In this document: positions 18,037 to 27,354 of the stretch, piece after piece | Position numbering within the stretch: the first letter of the stretch is position 1 | Layout: each line of letters begins with the position of its first letter | Assembly: GCA_026707325.1 (NCBI GenBank) | Contig: JAPOXA010000066.1 | Span: 1-64,000 of the forward strand | Length of the DNA: 64,000 nucleotides | Direction: 5' to 3' | DNA from: Acidobacteriota bacterium | GTDB taxonomy: Bacteria; Acidobacteriota; Thermoanaerobaculia; Multivoradales; Multivoraceae | Made by a program: the position numbers and the translations under genes | Notes under the pieces: model-generated | The model's database searches: none | What the model saw: only the letters and a program-made list of their open reading frames with translations | Told to the model about the DNA's origin: nothing

Positions 18037-20283
18037 GTGAAACGGAGCCTGCCCGCGACTGTGGGCCTGTTGGGTTTCCTCGCGGGCGCCCCCGTCGCCG
18101 GTCAGGAGCAACCGGAAGCCGGCGCCGAGCGCCCGAGCATGGCCGCGACCCGAGTGGAGCGGGGGCCGAACGTCGACGGCGACCTGAGCGACGCCGTCTG
18201 GGCCCAGTCGGAAGTCGGCACGAACTTCATCCAGCACGAACCGCTCGACGGCGTGCCGGCCACCGAGCAGACGGAAGTCCGTGTCGTGTTCACCGACAGC
18301 ACGATCTACTTCGGCATCACCGCCTTCGACGCCAACCCCGACGCGATCATCGCCAGGGAGATGGAGCGCGACAGCCGCATCTTCCAGGACGACTCGATCA
18401 TCCTGCTGCTCGACACCTTCTACGATCGGCGCAACGCCTACGCTTTCGAGACGAACCTGAACGGCGCCCGCACCGACACCCTCGTCACCGACGAAGGTCG
18501 CGACCTGAATCTGGAGTGGGACGGCATCTGGCAGTCCGCCGCGCGGCGGACCGGCTTCGGCTGGACGGTGGAGATCGCGCTTCCGATCTCCACTCTCCGG
18601 TTTGACCCGGCCGCTCCGGCCTGGGGGTTCAACGTGCAGCGCTACATCGCCCACAAGCGCGAGATGACCCACTGGTCGGGCCTGCCACGCGAGGTCGGCA
18701 CGCTCGGGCAGGTCGGCTCCCAGGTCCTGCCCGTCCACCGGGTGTCGATGGCGGGAGAACTCACCGGGCTCGCCGGGCTGTCCCAGTCGGCGCAACTTCA
18801 GATCAAGCCCTTCGTCATCGGCGACGTCAGTGAGGACCCTCGCCTCGACGTCGATCCGGTCTCCGACGGCGACTACGGTCTCGACCTGAAGTGGGGCGTC
18901 ACCCGCTCCCTGGCGCTCGACCTGACCTACAACACGGACTTCGCGGAGGTCGAGGTCGACGAACTGCAGACGAACCTGACCCGGTTCTCGCTGTACTTCC
19001 CGGAGAAGCGCGACTTCTTCCTGGAGAACGCCGGCATCTTCGACTTCGGTCCTCCCCACCGGCTCTTCTACGAACCTCCCGTGCTCAAGACCTTCTTCTC
19101 GCGCCGGGTCGGCCTCGAGGCGGGCGAGCAGGTCCCGATCGACTGGGGCGCCCGCCTGACCGGACGGGTCGGGGGCTGGAACCTCGGCGTTCTTCGGGTC
19201 GCGACGGCCGGCATCGCAAAGGAAGATGGCCAGCTTCCGGCCAACGCGTTCACCGTCGCGCGCCTCAAGCGCAACGTCGGCCGGCGCTCGTCGGTCGGCG
19301 CGATGATCACCGAAACGGCGCCCGACGGCGCGGCTGCGAACCGGGTCGTCGGCGTCGACTTCGACTACAAGCCCACGTCCACGCTCGGCTTTGGCGGCTT
19401 CTGGACGAGTAGCGGCGCCAGCGAGGAAACGGCCGAGGCCGGCGGCGCCAGCGACTCCGAAGAGGCCGCGTACGGCTTCAACTTCGACTACCAGGGCCGA
19501 GACCTGACGGTCTACCTCGACGCCCAGGACATCGAAGAGGAGTACCACCCGGCGGCGGGGTTCTTGCTGCGAAGCAACGTCCGTCACCTGAACCCGATGA
19601 TCCAGTGGTTGCCACGGATCGAACGGGGCTTCGTCCGCACCTGGTTCACGGAGATCAGGGCCGACTACTACGAGACCCTGGACGGCGGTGAGCTGGAATC
19701 CCGCCAGATCGAGATATCACCGATCGGCATGCGGACAACGAGCGAGGACCGCTGGCGCCTGGGCTATCTCCACGAGACCGAGAACCTGGTCGCACCATTC
19801 GAAGTCTCGCCGGGAGTCGTGATTCCGCCCGGCTACTACGAATTCGACGCTGTGCGGTTCTCCATCTACAGCAACCAGAGCCGCTTCTTCGGCCTGCGCT
19901 CCCGTATCGCCGTCGGCGACTTCTACACCGGTACGCAGGTGTCCGGCCGCACCACGATCAACTTCAAGTTCTCGAAGCACATTCAGACCGAGACTCGATG
20001 GGTCTTCAACAACATCGAACTTCCCCAGGGCGCCTTCGACGTCGGCCTCTACAGCCAGCTCGTGAACTTCACCTTCACACCGAACCTGCGGCTGAACACG
20101 ATCCTTCAGTACAACGATCTCTCCGGCGACCTCGGCACGAACATCCGCCTGCACTGGATCTACAGGCCCGGCTCCGACCTGTTCGTCGTTTTCAACGAGA
20201 ACTGGATGGCCGAAGATCTGCGCTACCGGCAGAGCACCCACCGCCAGATCGCGGTGAAGTTCACCTACCTGATCCAGCCCTAG
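18037..20283 (+). CDS. DUF5916 outer-membrane barrel protein with CBM9-like N-terminus (copy 1)
   Basis: The protein has 748 residues, with a signal peptide cut near PVAGQ. Residues ~35-210 match carbohydrate-binding family-9-like domains (VDGDLSDAVW, VVFTDSTIYFGITAFD, FQDDSIILLLDTFYDRRNAYAFE, WTVEIALPISTLRF). The rest is a DUF5916 region with many amphipathic strands (LALDLTYNTDFAEVEVDE, FFPEKRDFFLENAG-type block) ending in a beta-barrel C-terminus. An outer-membrane location with sugar or aglycone binding is inferred from the family. The start is GTG, without a ribosome site. The next gene is a close tandem paralogue 3 bases downstream, sharing long identical segments such as NLNGARTDTLVTDEGRDLNL. 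Confidence 0.88.
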   Translation: MKRSLPATVGLLGFLAGAPVAGQEQPEAGAERPSMAATRVERGPNVDGDLSDAVWAQSEVGTNFIQHEPLDGVPATEQTEVRVVFTDSTIYFGITAFDANPDAIIAREMERDSRIFQDDSIILLLDTFYDRRNAYAFETNLNGARTDTLVTDEGRDLNLEWDGIWQSAARRTGFGWTVEIALPISTLRFDPAAPAWGFNVQRYIAHKREMTHWSGLPREVGTLGQVGSQVLPVHRVSMAGELTGLAGLSQSAQLQIKPFVIGDVSEDPRLDVDPVSDGDYGLDLKWGVTRSLALDLTYNTDFAEVEVDELQTNLTRFSLYFPEKRDFFLENAGIFDFGPPHRLFYEPPVLKTFFSRRVGLEAGEQVPIDWGARLTGRVGGWNLGVLRVATAGIAKEDGQLPANAFTVARLKRNVGRRSSVGAMITETAPDGAAANRVVGVDFDYKPTSTLGFGGFWTSSGASEETAEAGGASDSEEAAYGFNFDYQGRDLTVYLDAQDIEEEYHPAAGFLLRSNVRHLNPMIQWLPRIERGFVRTWFTEIRADYYETLDGGELESRQIEISPIGMRTTSEDRWRLGYLHETENLVAPFEVSPGVVIPPGYYEFDAVRFSIYSNQSRFFGLRSRIAVGDFYTGTQVSGRTTINFKFSKHIQTETRWVFNNIELPQGAFDVGLYSQLVNFTFTPNLRLNTILQYNDLSGDLGTNIRLHWIYRPGSDLFVVFNENWMAEDLRYRQSTHRQIAVKFTYLIQP

Positions 20284-20286
20284 GGC

Positions 20287-22554
20287 ATGCAGAGACCCAC
20301 GCGAATCGCTCCGGCACTGGCCCTCATTCTCGTCGCGGCCGTGCCGGCAACCGGCATCCAGGAAGCAGCGTCCGGCGTCGAGCGTCCCACGATGGCCGCC
20401 ACCCGGGTCGAGCAGGGTCCCAACGTCGACGGCGATCTGAGCGACCGGGCCTGGCAGGCGTCCGAGGTCGGCAGCGACTTCATGCAACACGAACCGCTCG
20501 ACGGCGTGCCGGCGACCGAGCAGACGGAAGTCCGGGTCGTTTTCACGGACAGCACGATCTACTTCGGCATCACCGCGTTCGACGCGAATCCGGACGCGAT
20601 CATCGCGAAGGAGATGGAGCGGGACAGCCGCATCTTCCAGGACGACTCGATCATCCTGCTACTGGACACCTTCTACGATCGGCGGAACGCGTACGCCTTC
20701 GAAACGAACCTGAACGGCGCAAGGACCGACACCCTGGTCACCGACGAAGGCCGCGACCTGAACCTGGAATGGGACGGCATCTGGTCCGTCGCGTCCCGGA
20801 AGACCGCTGCAGGCTGGACCGCCGAGATCGCCATTCCCATCTCGACGCTGCGTTTCGATCCGGCGGCTCCCGCCTGGGGCTTCAACGTCCAGCGCTACAT
20901 TGCGCACAAGCGCGAGATGACCCACTGGTCGGGTCTGCCCCGCGAAGTCGGCGTACTCGGTCAGGTCGGCTCCGAGGTCCAGCCCGTGCACCGGGTGTCC
21001 ATGGCCGGCGAACTGACCGGGCTGACCGCGCTCAACCAGTCGGCGCAGCTTCAGATCAAGCCCTATGTCATCGGCGACGTCAGCGAGGATCCCCGCCTCG
21101 ACCTGGACCCGGCCACCGACGGCGACTACGGCCTGGACCTGAAGTGGGGCGTCACCCGTTCCCTGGCCCTCGACCTGACGTACAACACGGACTTCGCCGA
21201 GGTCGAGGTCGACGAGCTGCAAACGAACCTCACCCGGTTCTCGCTCTACTTCCCCGAGAAGCGCGACTTCTTCCTCGAGAACGCCGGAATCTTCGACTTC
21301 GGCCCTCCTCACCGCCGCTTCTACGAACCGCCGGTGCTCAAGGCGTTCTTCTCGCGGCGAGTCGGTCTGGACGCGGGGCGGCAGGTACCGATCGACTGGG
21401 GGGCCCGCCTGACCGGGCGCGTGGGCGGCTGGGACATCGGCGTCCTGCGGGTCGCGACGGCCGGCCTCGAGAAGAACGGTGGAGCCCTGCCTCCGAACGC
21501 GTTCACGGTCGCCCGCCTGAAGCGAAACGTCGGCGAGCGGTCATCGATCGGCGCGATGCTCACCGAAGCGGCGCCCGACGGGGAACTGGCGAATCGGGTC
21601 GCCGGTGTCGACTTCGTCTACAAGCCGGGCCCGAAGGTGATCTTCGGCGGCTTCTGGTCCAGCAGCGGCATCAGCGAGGAGCCGTCCGCCAGTTCCGGGA
21701 GCGCCACGTCAGACGATTCCGCCGACGGCGGCGAATCGGCCTACGGACTCAACTTCGACTACCAGGGCCGCGCGCTGACCGTGTTCCTGGACGCCCAGGA
21801 GATCGAGAAGGACTACGACACCAAGGCCGGCTTCCTCCTGCGCCGGAACGTCCGTCATCTGAATCCAATGGTCCAGTGGTTGCCCCGGATCGACCGGGGC
21901 TCCGTCCGCTCCTGGTTCACGGAACTGAACGTCGACTACTACGAGACCCTGGACGACGGCGAGTTGGAAACCCGGCGGATCCAGTTCTCGCCCATCGGCA
22001 TGCGAATGACCACCGAGGACCGGTGGCGGCTGGGCTACGTCCACGAAACGGAGAACCTGGTCGCGCCCTTCGAAGTGTCGCCCGGAGTCGTGATCCCACC
22101 GGGACGCTACGAGTTCGACACGATCGAGGCAGCCAGCTTTACCAACCAGAGCCGCCTGCTCGGCTTCCGCGGGGTCATCGGCGCCGGCGACTTCTACAAC
22201 GGCACCCAGACCTCAGGCCGCGTCACCTTCACTCTCCGCCTCTCGAAGAACCTGCAGACGGAAACCCGCTGGGTCTTCAACGATGTCGAACTGCCCCAGG
22301 GCGCCTTCGACGTCGGCCTCTACAGCCAGCTCGTGAACTTCACGTTCACCCCGAACCTGCGGCTGAACACGATCATCCAGTACAACGACCACTCCGGCGA
22401 CCTCGGAACGAACATCCGCCTGCACTGGATCTACAGGCCCGGCTCCGACCTGTTCGTCGTCTACAACGAGAACTGGATGGCAGAGGACCTGCGCTACCGG
22501 CAGAGCACTCACCGCCAGATCGCAGTCAAGTTCACCTATCTGATCCAGCCGTAG
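20287..22554 (+). CDS. DUF5916 outer-membrane barrel protein with CBM9-like N-terminus (copy 2)
   Basis: The 755-residue tandem paralogue of the preceding gene follows 3 bases after its stop. Nearly the whole length aligns. The blocks EPLDGVPATEQTEVRVVF, ALDLTYNTDFAEVEVDELQT, FYEPPVLK.FFSRRVGL and the last 60 residues are almost identical, whereas the signal peptide and the loop near residue 470 (a serine/glycine-rich insertion of about 7 residues) differ. This points to a duplication followed by divergence of exposed loops, which may alter ligand choice. A more distant third member lies at 41613 on the other strand. Function and location are inferred as for copy 1. The stop is followed by the promoter-like sequence of the helicase gene. 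Confidence 0.88.
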   Translation: MQRPTRIAPALALILVAAVPATGIQEAASGVERPTMAATRVEQGPNVDGDLSDRAWQASEVGSDFMQHEPLDGVPATEQTEVRVVFTDSTIYFGITAFDANPDAIIAKEMERDSRIFQDDSIILLLDTFYDRRNAYAFETNLNGARTDTLVTDEGRDLNLEWDGIWSVASRKTAAGWTAEIAIPISTLRFDPAAPAWGFNVQRYIAHKREMTHWSGLPREVGVLGQVGSEVQPVHRVSMAGELTGLTALNQSAQLQIKPYVIGDVSEDPRLDLDPATDGDYGLDLKWGVTRSLALDLTYNTDFAEVEVDELQTNLTRFSLYFPEKRDFFLENAGIFDFGPPHRRFYEPPVLKAFFSRRVGLDAGRQVPIDWGARLTGRVGGWDIGVLRVATAGLEKNGGALPPNAFTVARLKRNVGERSSIGAMLTEAAPDGELANRVAGVDFVYKPGPKVIFGGFWSSSGISEEPSASSGSATSDDSADGGESAYGLNFDYQGRALTVFLDAQEIEKDYDTKAGFLLRRNVRHLNPMVQWLPRIDRGSVRSWFTELNVDYYETLDDGELETRRIQFSPIGMRMTTEDRWRLGYVHETENLVAPFEVSPGVVIPPGRYEFDTIEAASFTNQSRLLGFRGVIGAGDFYNGTQTSGRVTFTLRLSKNLQTETRWVFNDVELPQGAFDVGLYSQLVNFTFTPNLRLNTIIQYNDHSGDLGTNIRLHWIYRPGSDLFVVYNENWMAEDLRYRQSTHRQIAVKFTYLIQP

Positions 22555-22575
22555 CCCGGGACTTCCCGCCGCCAC

Positions 22576-22605
22576 TTGGCCTCATCCCCGGTTTTGGGCT
22601 ACAAT
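22576..22605 (+). promoter_or_regulatory. Sigma-70-like promoter for the SNF2 helicase gene
   Basis: TTGGCC (22576-22581) and TACAAT (22600-22605) are separated by 18 bases in the short gap before the helicase gene. The -10 box differs from consensus by one base. Transcription would begin near 22612, leaving an untranslated leader of about 145 bases in which I see no riboswitch or clear hairpin. Confidence 0.5.
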
Positions 22606-22756
22606 CGCGGAGCTTTCACGGCGCCGCGAGGCAGGGGACCGTCCACCCCGGCTGTCGCCACCAGATGCCTCAAAGCGGCCGCGCCTCAGCTTCCCGAGAC
22701 GTCAACCACGTCGCCCCGTCCTCCGGGAGGAACTGAACTGCCAGCCGGCGGCGCCA

Positions 22757-25700
22757 GTGGACTCAACGGGTCGATACCCCACCGGAATGCCAGAAGCGCA
22801 AGGCGAACACCCCACCGGGACACCTGCCGTCTCCAAGCGGCGGCCGACTCGCCGTCGGCGGCGTCCCCGTCAACGCGGGGGCGCCGGCAAGACGCGCACG
22901 GTCGCGCTTCATCAGCGCAGTGCGTCTCACTTCCGCCCCGAGGACCGCGAACAGGGCAAAGCGGTCTTTTCGGCAGGAAACGTGAAACTGGAAGTCGACG
23001 GCACCAGCGCCCGGGCCATCGTCGAACCGCTGACGCCCTGCGAAGGCGCCGCCCTGGACGACACGGCCGGGAAAGACGTCGCCACCGTGGAGATCGACTG
23101 GTCGAGAGTTCCCGACGAACGAATTCTCCACGCCGTCTGTGACTGCCGGCAGTTCGCCGGCGGCACGGCGTGCGGGCACATCTGGGCGTCACTGCTCGAA
23201 CTCGCCGCGAAAGAGCCGAAGAGCCAGCCCGCCGGCTCAGGCCGGGTTTCGCTGCGGAAGACCCGGCCTCCACAGGTCTCCATACCAGGATCGGCGCTGA
23301 ACACGATGGACCCGGCGACCCCTGCTGCGAACGCACCCTCCCGCCCTTCCCGGCGCACCCGCAGGAGCCGCAGCCGGCGCCGGAGGCGAACACCGACAAC
23401 GACGACCTGGAGGTCGGTCGTCGACGCCGTTCGCGAGGACATCGAGCAGCAGGGCCTTCCCGAGAAGACCTCTTCCTCAAGGCACGGAGAGCCCGAGATC
23501 CGGTTTCTGATCAACGCCACGACAAGCCGCAACGCCGGCGGCCTGATGATCGACATCTTCGGCCGCAAGCGGAATCCGCAGGGCGAGTTCGGCAAACTGA
23601 AACGGCTCAACATCGACCACGCCAAAGTCGAGGAACTGCTCGGCCTGAACTCGCTTGACGCCGAGGGTTCTCCGACGAACGGAGCGTCCGCGACCGCGGA
23701 GCCGGCGATGGTCACGGCGCTGCCGCCCGAGGCGCCGCAGCGCCAGGGGCGCAAGCGGAAGGCCGGGCGTGGCCGACCCTCGGGTCGCCCCCAGATCCAG
23801 CGCGTGTTCGTGCCCCTAAACTGGGTCGATCACCTGCTGCCCCGCCTCAGCGCGAACGACCAGCTCTTCTGGTGGGACGGCCGTTCCCTCGCCAACCTGC
23901 ACCCGGTGAGCTTTGACGACGGCGCGCCCTGGCGCCTCACCCTGCAACTGGAGATCGCCGCCGCCAGCCGTATCCGACTCCGCGGGCTGCTCAAGCGGGG
24001 CGACGAGACGACGCCCCTAAGCCGTGCGGCCCTCGTGCTGCCGTATCCCAACGGCAACGGTGTCGTCCCGCGCGCAGACGCGGCAGAGCCCGGCAACACG
24101 CTGCTGCTGCTCGACAACTCGATCGGCCGCCTGCACCTCGAGCCGCAGCGCGACCAGCCGTGGCACTCGCTGCTCGGTGCGAGCGGCGATCTGGTCATCC
24201 CGGACGAGGACCTGGAAGCGGCCGTGACCAGCCTTCTGGAGCTGCCCGCCCTGCCTCCCCTGGAGCTTCCGGAAGAGGTCTACCTCTCCGAAGAGTCCCC
24301 GGTCCCCCAGCCACGGCTGGCGCTCGAGCCGGAGGACGCGCCGGAGTGGATGAACCCCCAGCTCGAGGCCCGCCTCTCCTTCGGCTACGGCAGCCTGAAC
24401 GTCGACGCCGGCGATCCGAGGTCGGCGGTGGTCGACTGGGAGGAACATCGCTTCGTCCGGCGCGACCAGAAAGTCGAACAGGACGCGCTTGTCCGTCTCC
24501 TCGAGCTCGGCCTGAAGCCGGTCGCATCCAAGACCGGCCACAGCCTGGAGCTCGAGCCGCGCGACCTGCCCGCGGTCGCCGAGCCGCTGCTCACGGAGGG
24601 ATGGGAGGTCGAAGCCCACGGCGCCTCGATCCGGCCGCCAAGCCCGCCGGCGTTACGCATCGAGAGCGGTGTCGACTGGTTCGAGCTCAGCGGCCAGATC
24701 GACTTCGGAGAAGACCAGATCGAGTTCTCGGAGATCCTGTCGGCGATTTCGGAGGGTCGACGATCGGTCGAGCTGGACGACGGATCGAAGGGACTCCTGC
24801 CGGCAGCCTGGGTCGAGAACTACGGCTCGCTAAGCCAGCTCGCCCAGGCCTCGAGCGAAGAGGGACTGCGCTTCCTGCCCTCGCAGGCCTTGCTGGTCGA
24901 CGCCCTGCTCGCGGTGACGCCGCCGGTGAACGTCAGCAAGACCTTTGCCGAGCTGCGCGAGAAACTGAGCACCTTCTCGTCGATCAAGCCGAAGAAGGAG
25001 CCGCGCAGCTTCGTCGGCGCCCTCCGCAACTACCAGCGCCTCGGACTGGGCTGGCTGTGCTTCCTGCGCGAGTTCGGCCTCGGCGGCGTGCTCGCGGACG
25101 ACATGGGGCTGGGCAAGACGATCCAGGCGTTGGCTCTGCTCCGCATGTACCGCACCGCCTCGCGGACCACGAAGCTGCCCTACCTCGTCGTCGCCCCGCG
25201 CAGCCTCGTGTACAACTGGATTGACGAGGCCGCCCGTTTCACACCGGACCTCAAGGTGCTGGAGTACGCGGGTCGCGACCGCGAGGAGCTGCGGGATCAA
25301 GTCGCCTCGGCCGACCTGGTCGTCACGACCTACGGCACGGTCCGCCGCGACATCGGCTATCTGGCGACCGTCGACTTCGACACCGTGATCCTCGACGAGG
25401 CCCAGGCGATCAAGAACGCGACCTCGCAGACCGCCAAGGCCTGCCGCCTGCTGACCGGCAAGCACCGTCTGGCGCTCACGGGCACCCCGATCGAGAATCA
25501 CCTGGGCGAACTCGGCTCGATCTTCGAGTTCCTCAATCCGGGTCTGCTCGGCCGGCTGCCGGCCCTCGACGTGCTGGCCGGTGGCAGGGCGCCGAGCCAG
25601 AAGGAGCTGGCCCTCGTGGCCAAGGGTCTGCGGCCCTTCATTCTCCGCCGCAGCAAGCGAGAGGTGCTCCCGGACCTGCCGGAGAAGACCGAGCAGATCC

Positions 25701-26401
25701 TGCAGTGCACCCTGAACCCGAAGCAGCAGGAAATCTACGATCAGCTCCGCGCCGGCTACCGCGACAGCCTGCTGAAGCAGGTCGAGGACAAGGGTGTCGG
25801 CGGATCGGCGATGCAGGTCCTCGAGGCGCTGCTCCGCCTGCGCCAGGTCGCCTGCCACCCGGGGCTCATCGACGAGTCCTGGAACGACGCCGGCAGCGCC
25901 AAGCTCGAGTCGCTGTTCGAGCAGGTGTCCGAGGTGCTCGCCGAGGGGCACAAGTGCCTGGTGTTCTCCCAGTTCACGTCGCTGCTGGCCTACGTACGGA
26001 CCCACCTCGAGGAGCAAGGCGTCCCGTACGCCTACCTCGACGGCCAGACCCGGAACCGGGGCGAGGTGGTCGAGCACTTCCAGAACGACCAGGACACGAA
26101 CATCTTCCTGATCAGCCTGAAGGCGGGCGGCGTCGGCCTGAACCTGACCGCCGCCGGCTACGTTTTCCTGCTCGACCCCTGGTGGAACCCGGCGGTCGAA
26201 GCGCAGGCCATCGACCGCACCCACCGCATCGGCCAGACCCAGCCCGTCTTCGCCTATCGCCTGATCGCCCGCGACACCGTGGAAGAGAAGATGCTGGAAC
26301 TCCAGCGCTCGAAGCGGCAGATCGCCGACGCGATCCTCGAAGGCGGCGGATCGTCCCTGCGGGATCTCACCGCCGACGATCTCCGGCTCCTGCTGAGCTA
26401 G
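22757..26401 (+). CDS. SWIM zinc-finger SNF2-family helicase
   Basis: The protein has up to 1214 residues. A basic N-terminal stretch is followed by a SWIM zinc finger (C128-x-C130 ... C139-x-H141, in CDCRQFAGGTACGH), a second basic linker, a long region of unknown fold and a C-terminal SNF2 ATPase. That ATPase shows motif I DDMGLGKTIQ (~780), DEAQ (~880), LTGTPIENHLGEL, SLKAGGVGLNLTAAG (~1120) and QAIDRTHRIGQT (~1150). It is probably a DNA translocase that remodels protein-DNA or RNA polymerase complexes, as in bacterial SWIM-SNF2 and RapA-like proteins. The start is uncertain. GTG at 22757 has no good ribosome site, and ATG at 22787 is an alternative. The gene stands alone and ends before a strong hairpin. 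Confidence 0.9.
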   Translation: MDSTGRYPTGMPEAQGEHPTGTPAVSKRRPTRRRRRPRQRGGAGKTRTVALHQRSASHFRPEDREQGKAVFSAGNVKLEVDGTSARAIVEPLTPCEGAALDDTAGKDVATVEIDWSRVPDERILHAVCDCRQFAGGTACGHIWASLLELAAKEPKSQPAGSGRVSLRKTRPPQVSIPGSALNTMDPATPAANAPSRPSRRTRRSRSRRRRRTPTTTTWRSVVDAVREDIEQQGLPEKTSSSRHGEPEIRFLINATTSRNAGGLMIDIFGRKRNPQGEFGKLKRLNIDHAKVEELLGLNSLDAEGSPTNGASATAEPAMVTALPPEAPQRQGRKRKAGRGRPSGRPQIQRVFVPLNWVDHLLPRLSANDQLFWWDGRSLANLHPVSFDDGAPWRLTLQLEIAAASRIRLRGLLKRGDETTPLSRAALVLPYPNGNGVVPRADAAEPGNTLLLLDNSIGRLHLEPQRDQPWHSLLGASGDLVIPDEDLEAAVTSLLELPALPPLELPEEVYLSEESPVPQPRLALEPEDAPEWMNPQLEARLSFGYGSLNVDAGDPRSAVVDWEEHRFVRRDQKVEQDALVRLLELGLKPVASKTGHSLELEPRDLPAVAEPLLTEGWEVEAHGASIRPPSPPALRIESGVDWFELSGQIDFGEDQIEFSEILSAISEGRRSVELDDGSKGLLPAAWVENYGSLSQLAQASSEEGLRFLPSQALLVDALLAVTPPVNVSKTFAELREKLSTFSSIKPKKEPRSFVGALRNYQRLGLGWLCFLREFGLGGVLADDMGLGKTIQALALLRMYRTASRTTKLPYLVVAPRSLVYNWIDEAARFTPDLKVLEYAGRDREELRDQVASADLVVTTYGTVRRDIGYLATVDFDTVILDEAQAIKNATSQTAKACRLLTGKHRLALTGTPIENHLGELGSIFEFLNPGLLGRLPALDVLAGGRAPSQKELALVAKGLRPFILRRSKREVLPDLPEKTEQILQCTLNPKQQEIYDQLRAGYRDSLLKQVEDKGVGGSAMQVLEALLRLRQVACHPGLIDESWNDAGSAKLESLFEQVSEVLAEGHKCLVFSQFTSLLAYVRTHLEEQGVPYAYLDGQTRNRGEVVEHFQNDQDTNIFLISLKAGGVGLNLTAAGYVFLLDPWWNPAVEAQAIDRTHRIGQTQPVFAYRLIARDTVEEKMLELQRSKRQIADAILEGGGSSLRDLTADDLRLLLS

Positions 26402-26494
26402 AGCCGGGCGCCGGGCGGGCGTCCGCACCGCCGCCGCCACGTTAGCCGGCGCGGCGGCTGCGACGACATTCAGCCGGTTCTTCCGGCTGCTTCC

Positions 26495-26537
26495 AAGGGC
26501 CTTCGGAACCGTCAATCGGTTCCGAAGGCCCTTTTGC
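26495..26537 (+). terminator. Rho-independent terminator-like hairpin
   Basis: A perfect 17-bp inverted repeat, AAGGGCCTTCGGAACCG (26495-26511) with its complement at 26517-26533, has a TCAAT loop and is followed by TTTT-G. A smaller hairpin (CAGCCGG/CCGGCTG, loop TTCTT, 26471-26489) lies just before it. It falls between the helicase gene and the peptide locus and probably separates their transcripts. The U tract is short. Confidence 0.65.
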
Positions 26538-26629
26538 GTCTTAGTCGATACACGCGGCCGCTGAACCCACGGCCACCGACAACAACCCGGCCGACCGGCC
26601 GTCACGAAGGCAACCAATGGAGCTGGACG

Positions 26630-26851
26630 ATGACGTCCCCGAACCTCCCACCGAATCTCCGCACACCGCGAACCAGACCGCACGCCGGTCATCGGCTGCG
26701 CGGATGGAACCCCCGACTCTCCCAGCCTCCGGCCAGCGCCCTCGAAGCACGCCTGGCCCGCGCGTTCCACATGCTCGGCGCTCCGTCCGCGCCACTCGTC
26801 TCGATGCTGCACAGCCGGTCCACCGGCCTGGCGGGAAGGCGGCGGCGATGA
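26630..26851 (+). CDS. Possible small first gene of the peptide operon, unknown
   Basis: A 73-codon frame begins at an ATG with GGAG 7 bases upstream and ends in an ATGA overlap with the thioredoxin-like gene. The predicted product is proline and arginine rich, with one helical stretch (LEARLARAFHMLGAPSAPLV). It has no signal peptide and no double-glycine motif. The overlap geometry and position in the operon support a real gene, but third-position GC is lower than in neighbours, and a second open frame from 26617 runs in phase into the next gene. It could instead be untranslated leader. Confidence 0.3.
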   Translation: MTSPNLPPNLRTPRTRPHAGHRLRGWNPRLSQPPASALEARLARAFHMLGAPSAPLVSMLHSRSTGLAGRRRR

Positions 26852-27354
26852 ACCGGCGCCGTCTGGCCACCGCTGCCATCGTCGTGGCCGTTCTCGCCCC
26901 CCTCGGGGGTCTGCTCTGGTTCGAATCCGGGATCCGCGCCCGGCAGGCCCAGCGCCCGGAAGTCGGCGCGATGTTCCCCGCGCTGCCGGGCTTCGCGGAC
27001 GGCGAGACCCTGCCGGCCGCTCCCGGCCGGCTCCGGGTCGTGACCTTCGCCAGGGCCGGCTGCGGGAACTGTGACCGCACCATCACCGCCCTGCGGCGCA
27101 TGGCCCGGACCGAGGGTCCGACCTTCGACCTGATCGCGGTCGTCGCCGGCTCGGGTTCGCCCGAACTCGACGGCGACGGCGTCCACGCGGCCATCGCCGA
27201 TCCGGACGGCGCCGTCTCCAGGCGCTTCGGCGTCGTCCACGTACCGCTGGTGTTCCTGGTCGACGAGCAGTCCCGGATCCTCGCGGTCAGCACCGGAGAA
27301 CGTCCAGACACCGCCTGGCGCTCCTTTCTGGAATCCGGAAGCGATGCGCTCTGA
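26848..27354 (+). CDS. Membrane-anchored thioredoxin-like protein
   Basis: The 168-residue protein has a basic start (MNRRR), one hydrophobic segment (residues ~7-25) and a thioredoxin fold placed outside the membrane by the positive-inside rule. The redox motif is CGNC (Cys72, Cys75) in ARAGCGNCDRT, followed by the cis-proline region VVHVPLVFLVDEQ. The fold resembles TlpA/AhpC-TSA-like proteins. It would reduce, oxidise or shuffle disulfides in exported proteins. It sits directly before a C39 peptidase, with an 11-base overlap, and upstream of four peptides that carry two or four cysteines, so action on those peptides is a good inference. An in-frame extension to 26617 exists but would bury the membrane anchor. 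Confidence 0.8.
   Translation: MNRRRLATAAIVVAVLAPLGGLLWFESGIRARQAQRPEVGAMFPALPGFADGETLPAAPGRLRVVTFARAGCGNCDRTITALRRMARTEGPTFDLIAVVAGSGSPELDGDGVHAAIADPDGAVSRRFGVVHVPLVFLVDEQSRILAVSTGERPDTAWRSFLESGSDAL

Noticed and set aside
19998-22736. A 912-codon open frame overlapping the second DUF5916 gene
   Set aside because: It is out of frame with a gene of clear homology and is arginine/proline rich, as expected of a shadow.
26617-26847. N-terminal extension of the thioredoxin-like protein
   Set aside because: It would put ~77 polar residues before the membrane anchor. The basic MNRRR start next to the hydrophobic segment is more natural.
26905-26930. GGTTCGAATCC-like T-arm suggesting a tRNA
   Set aside because: It codes for the WFESG segment of the thioredoxin-like protein, and no acceptor or anticodon stem is present.
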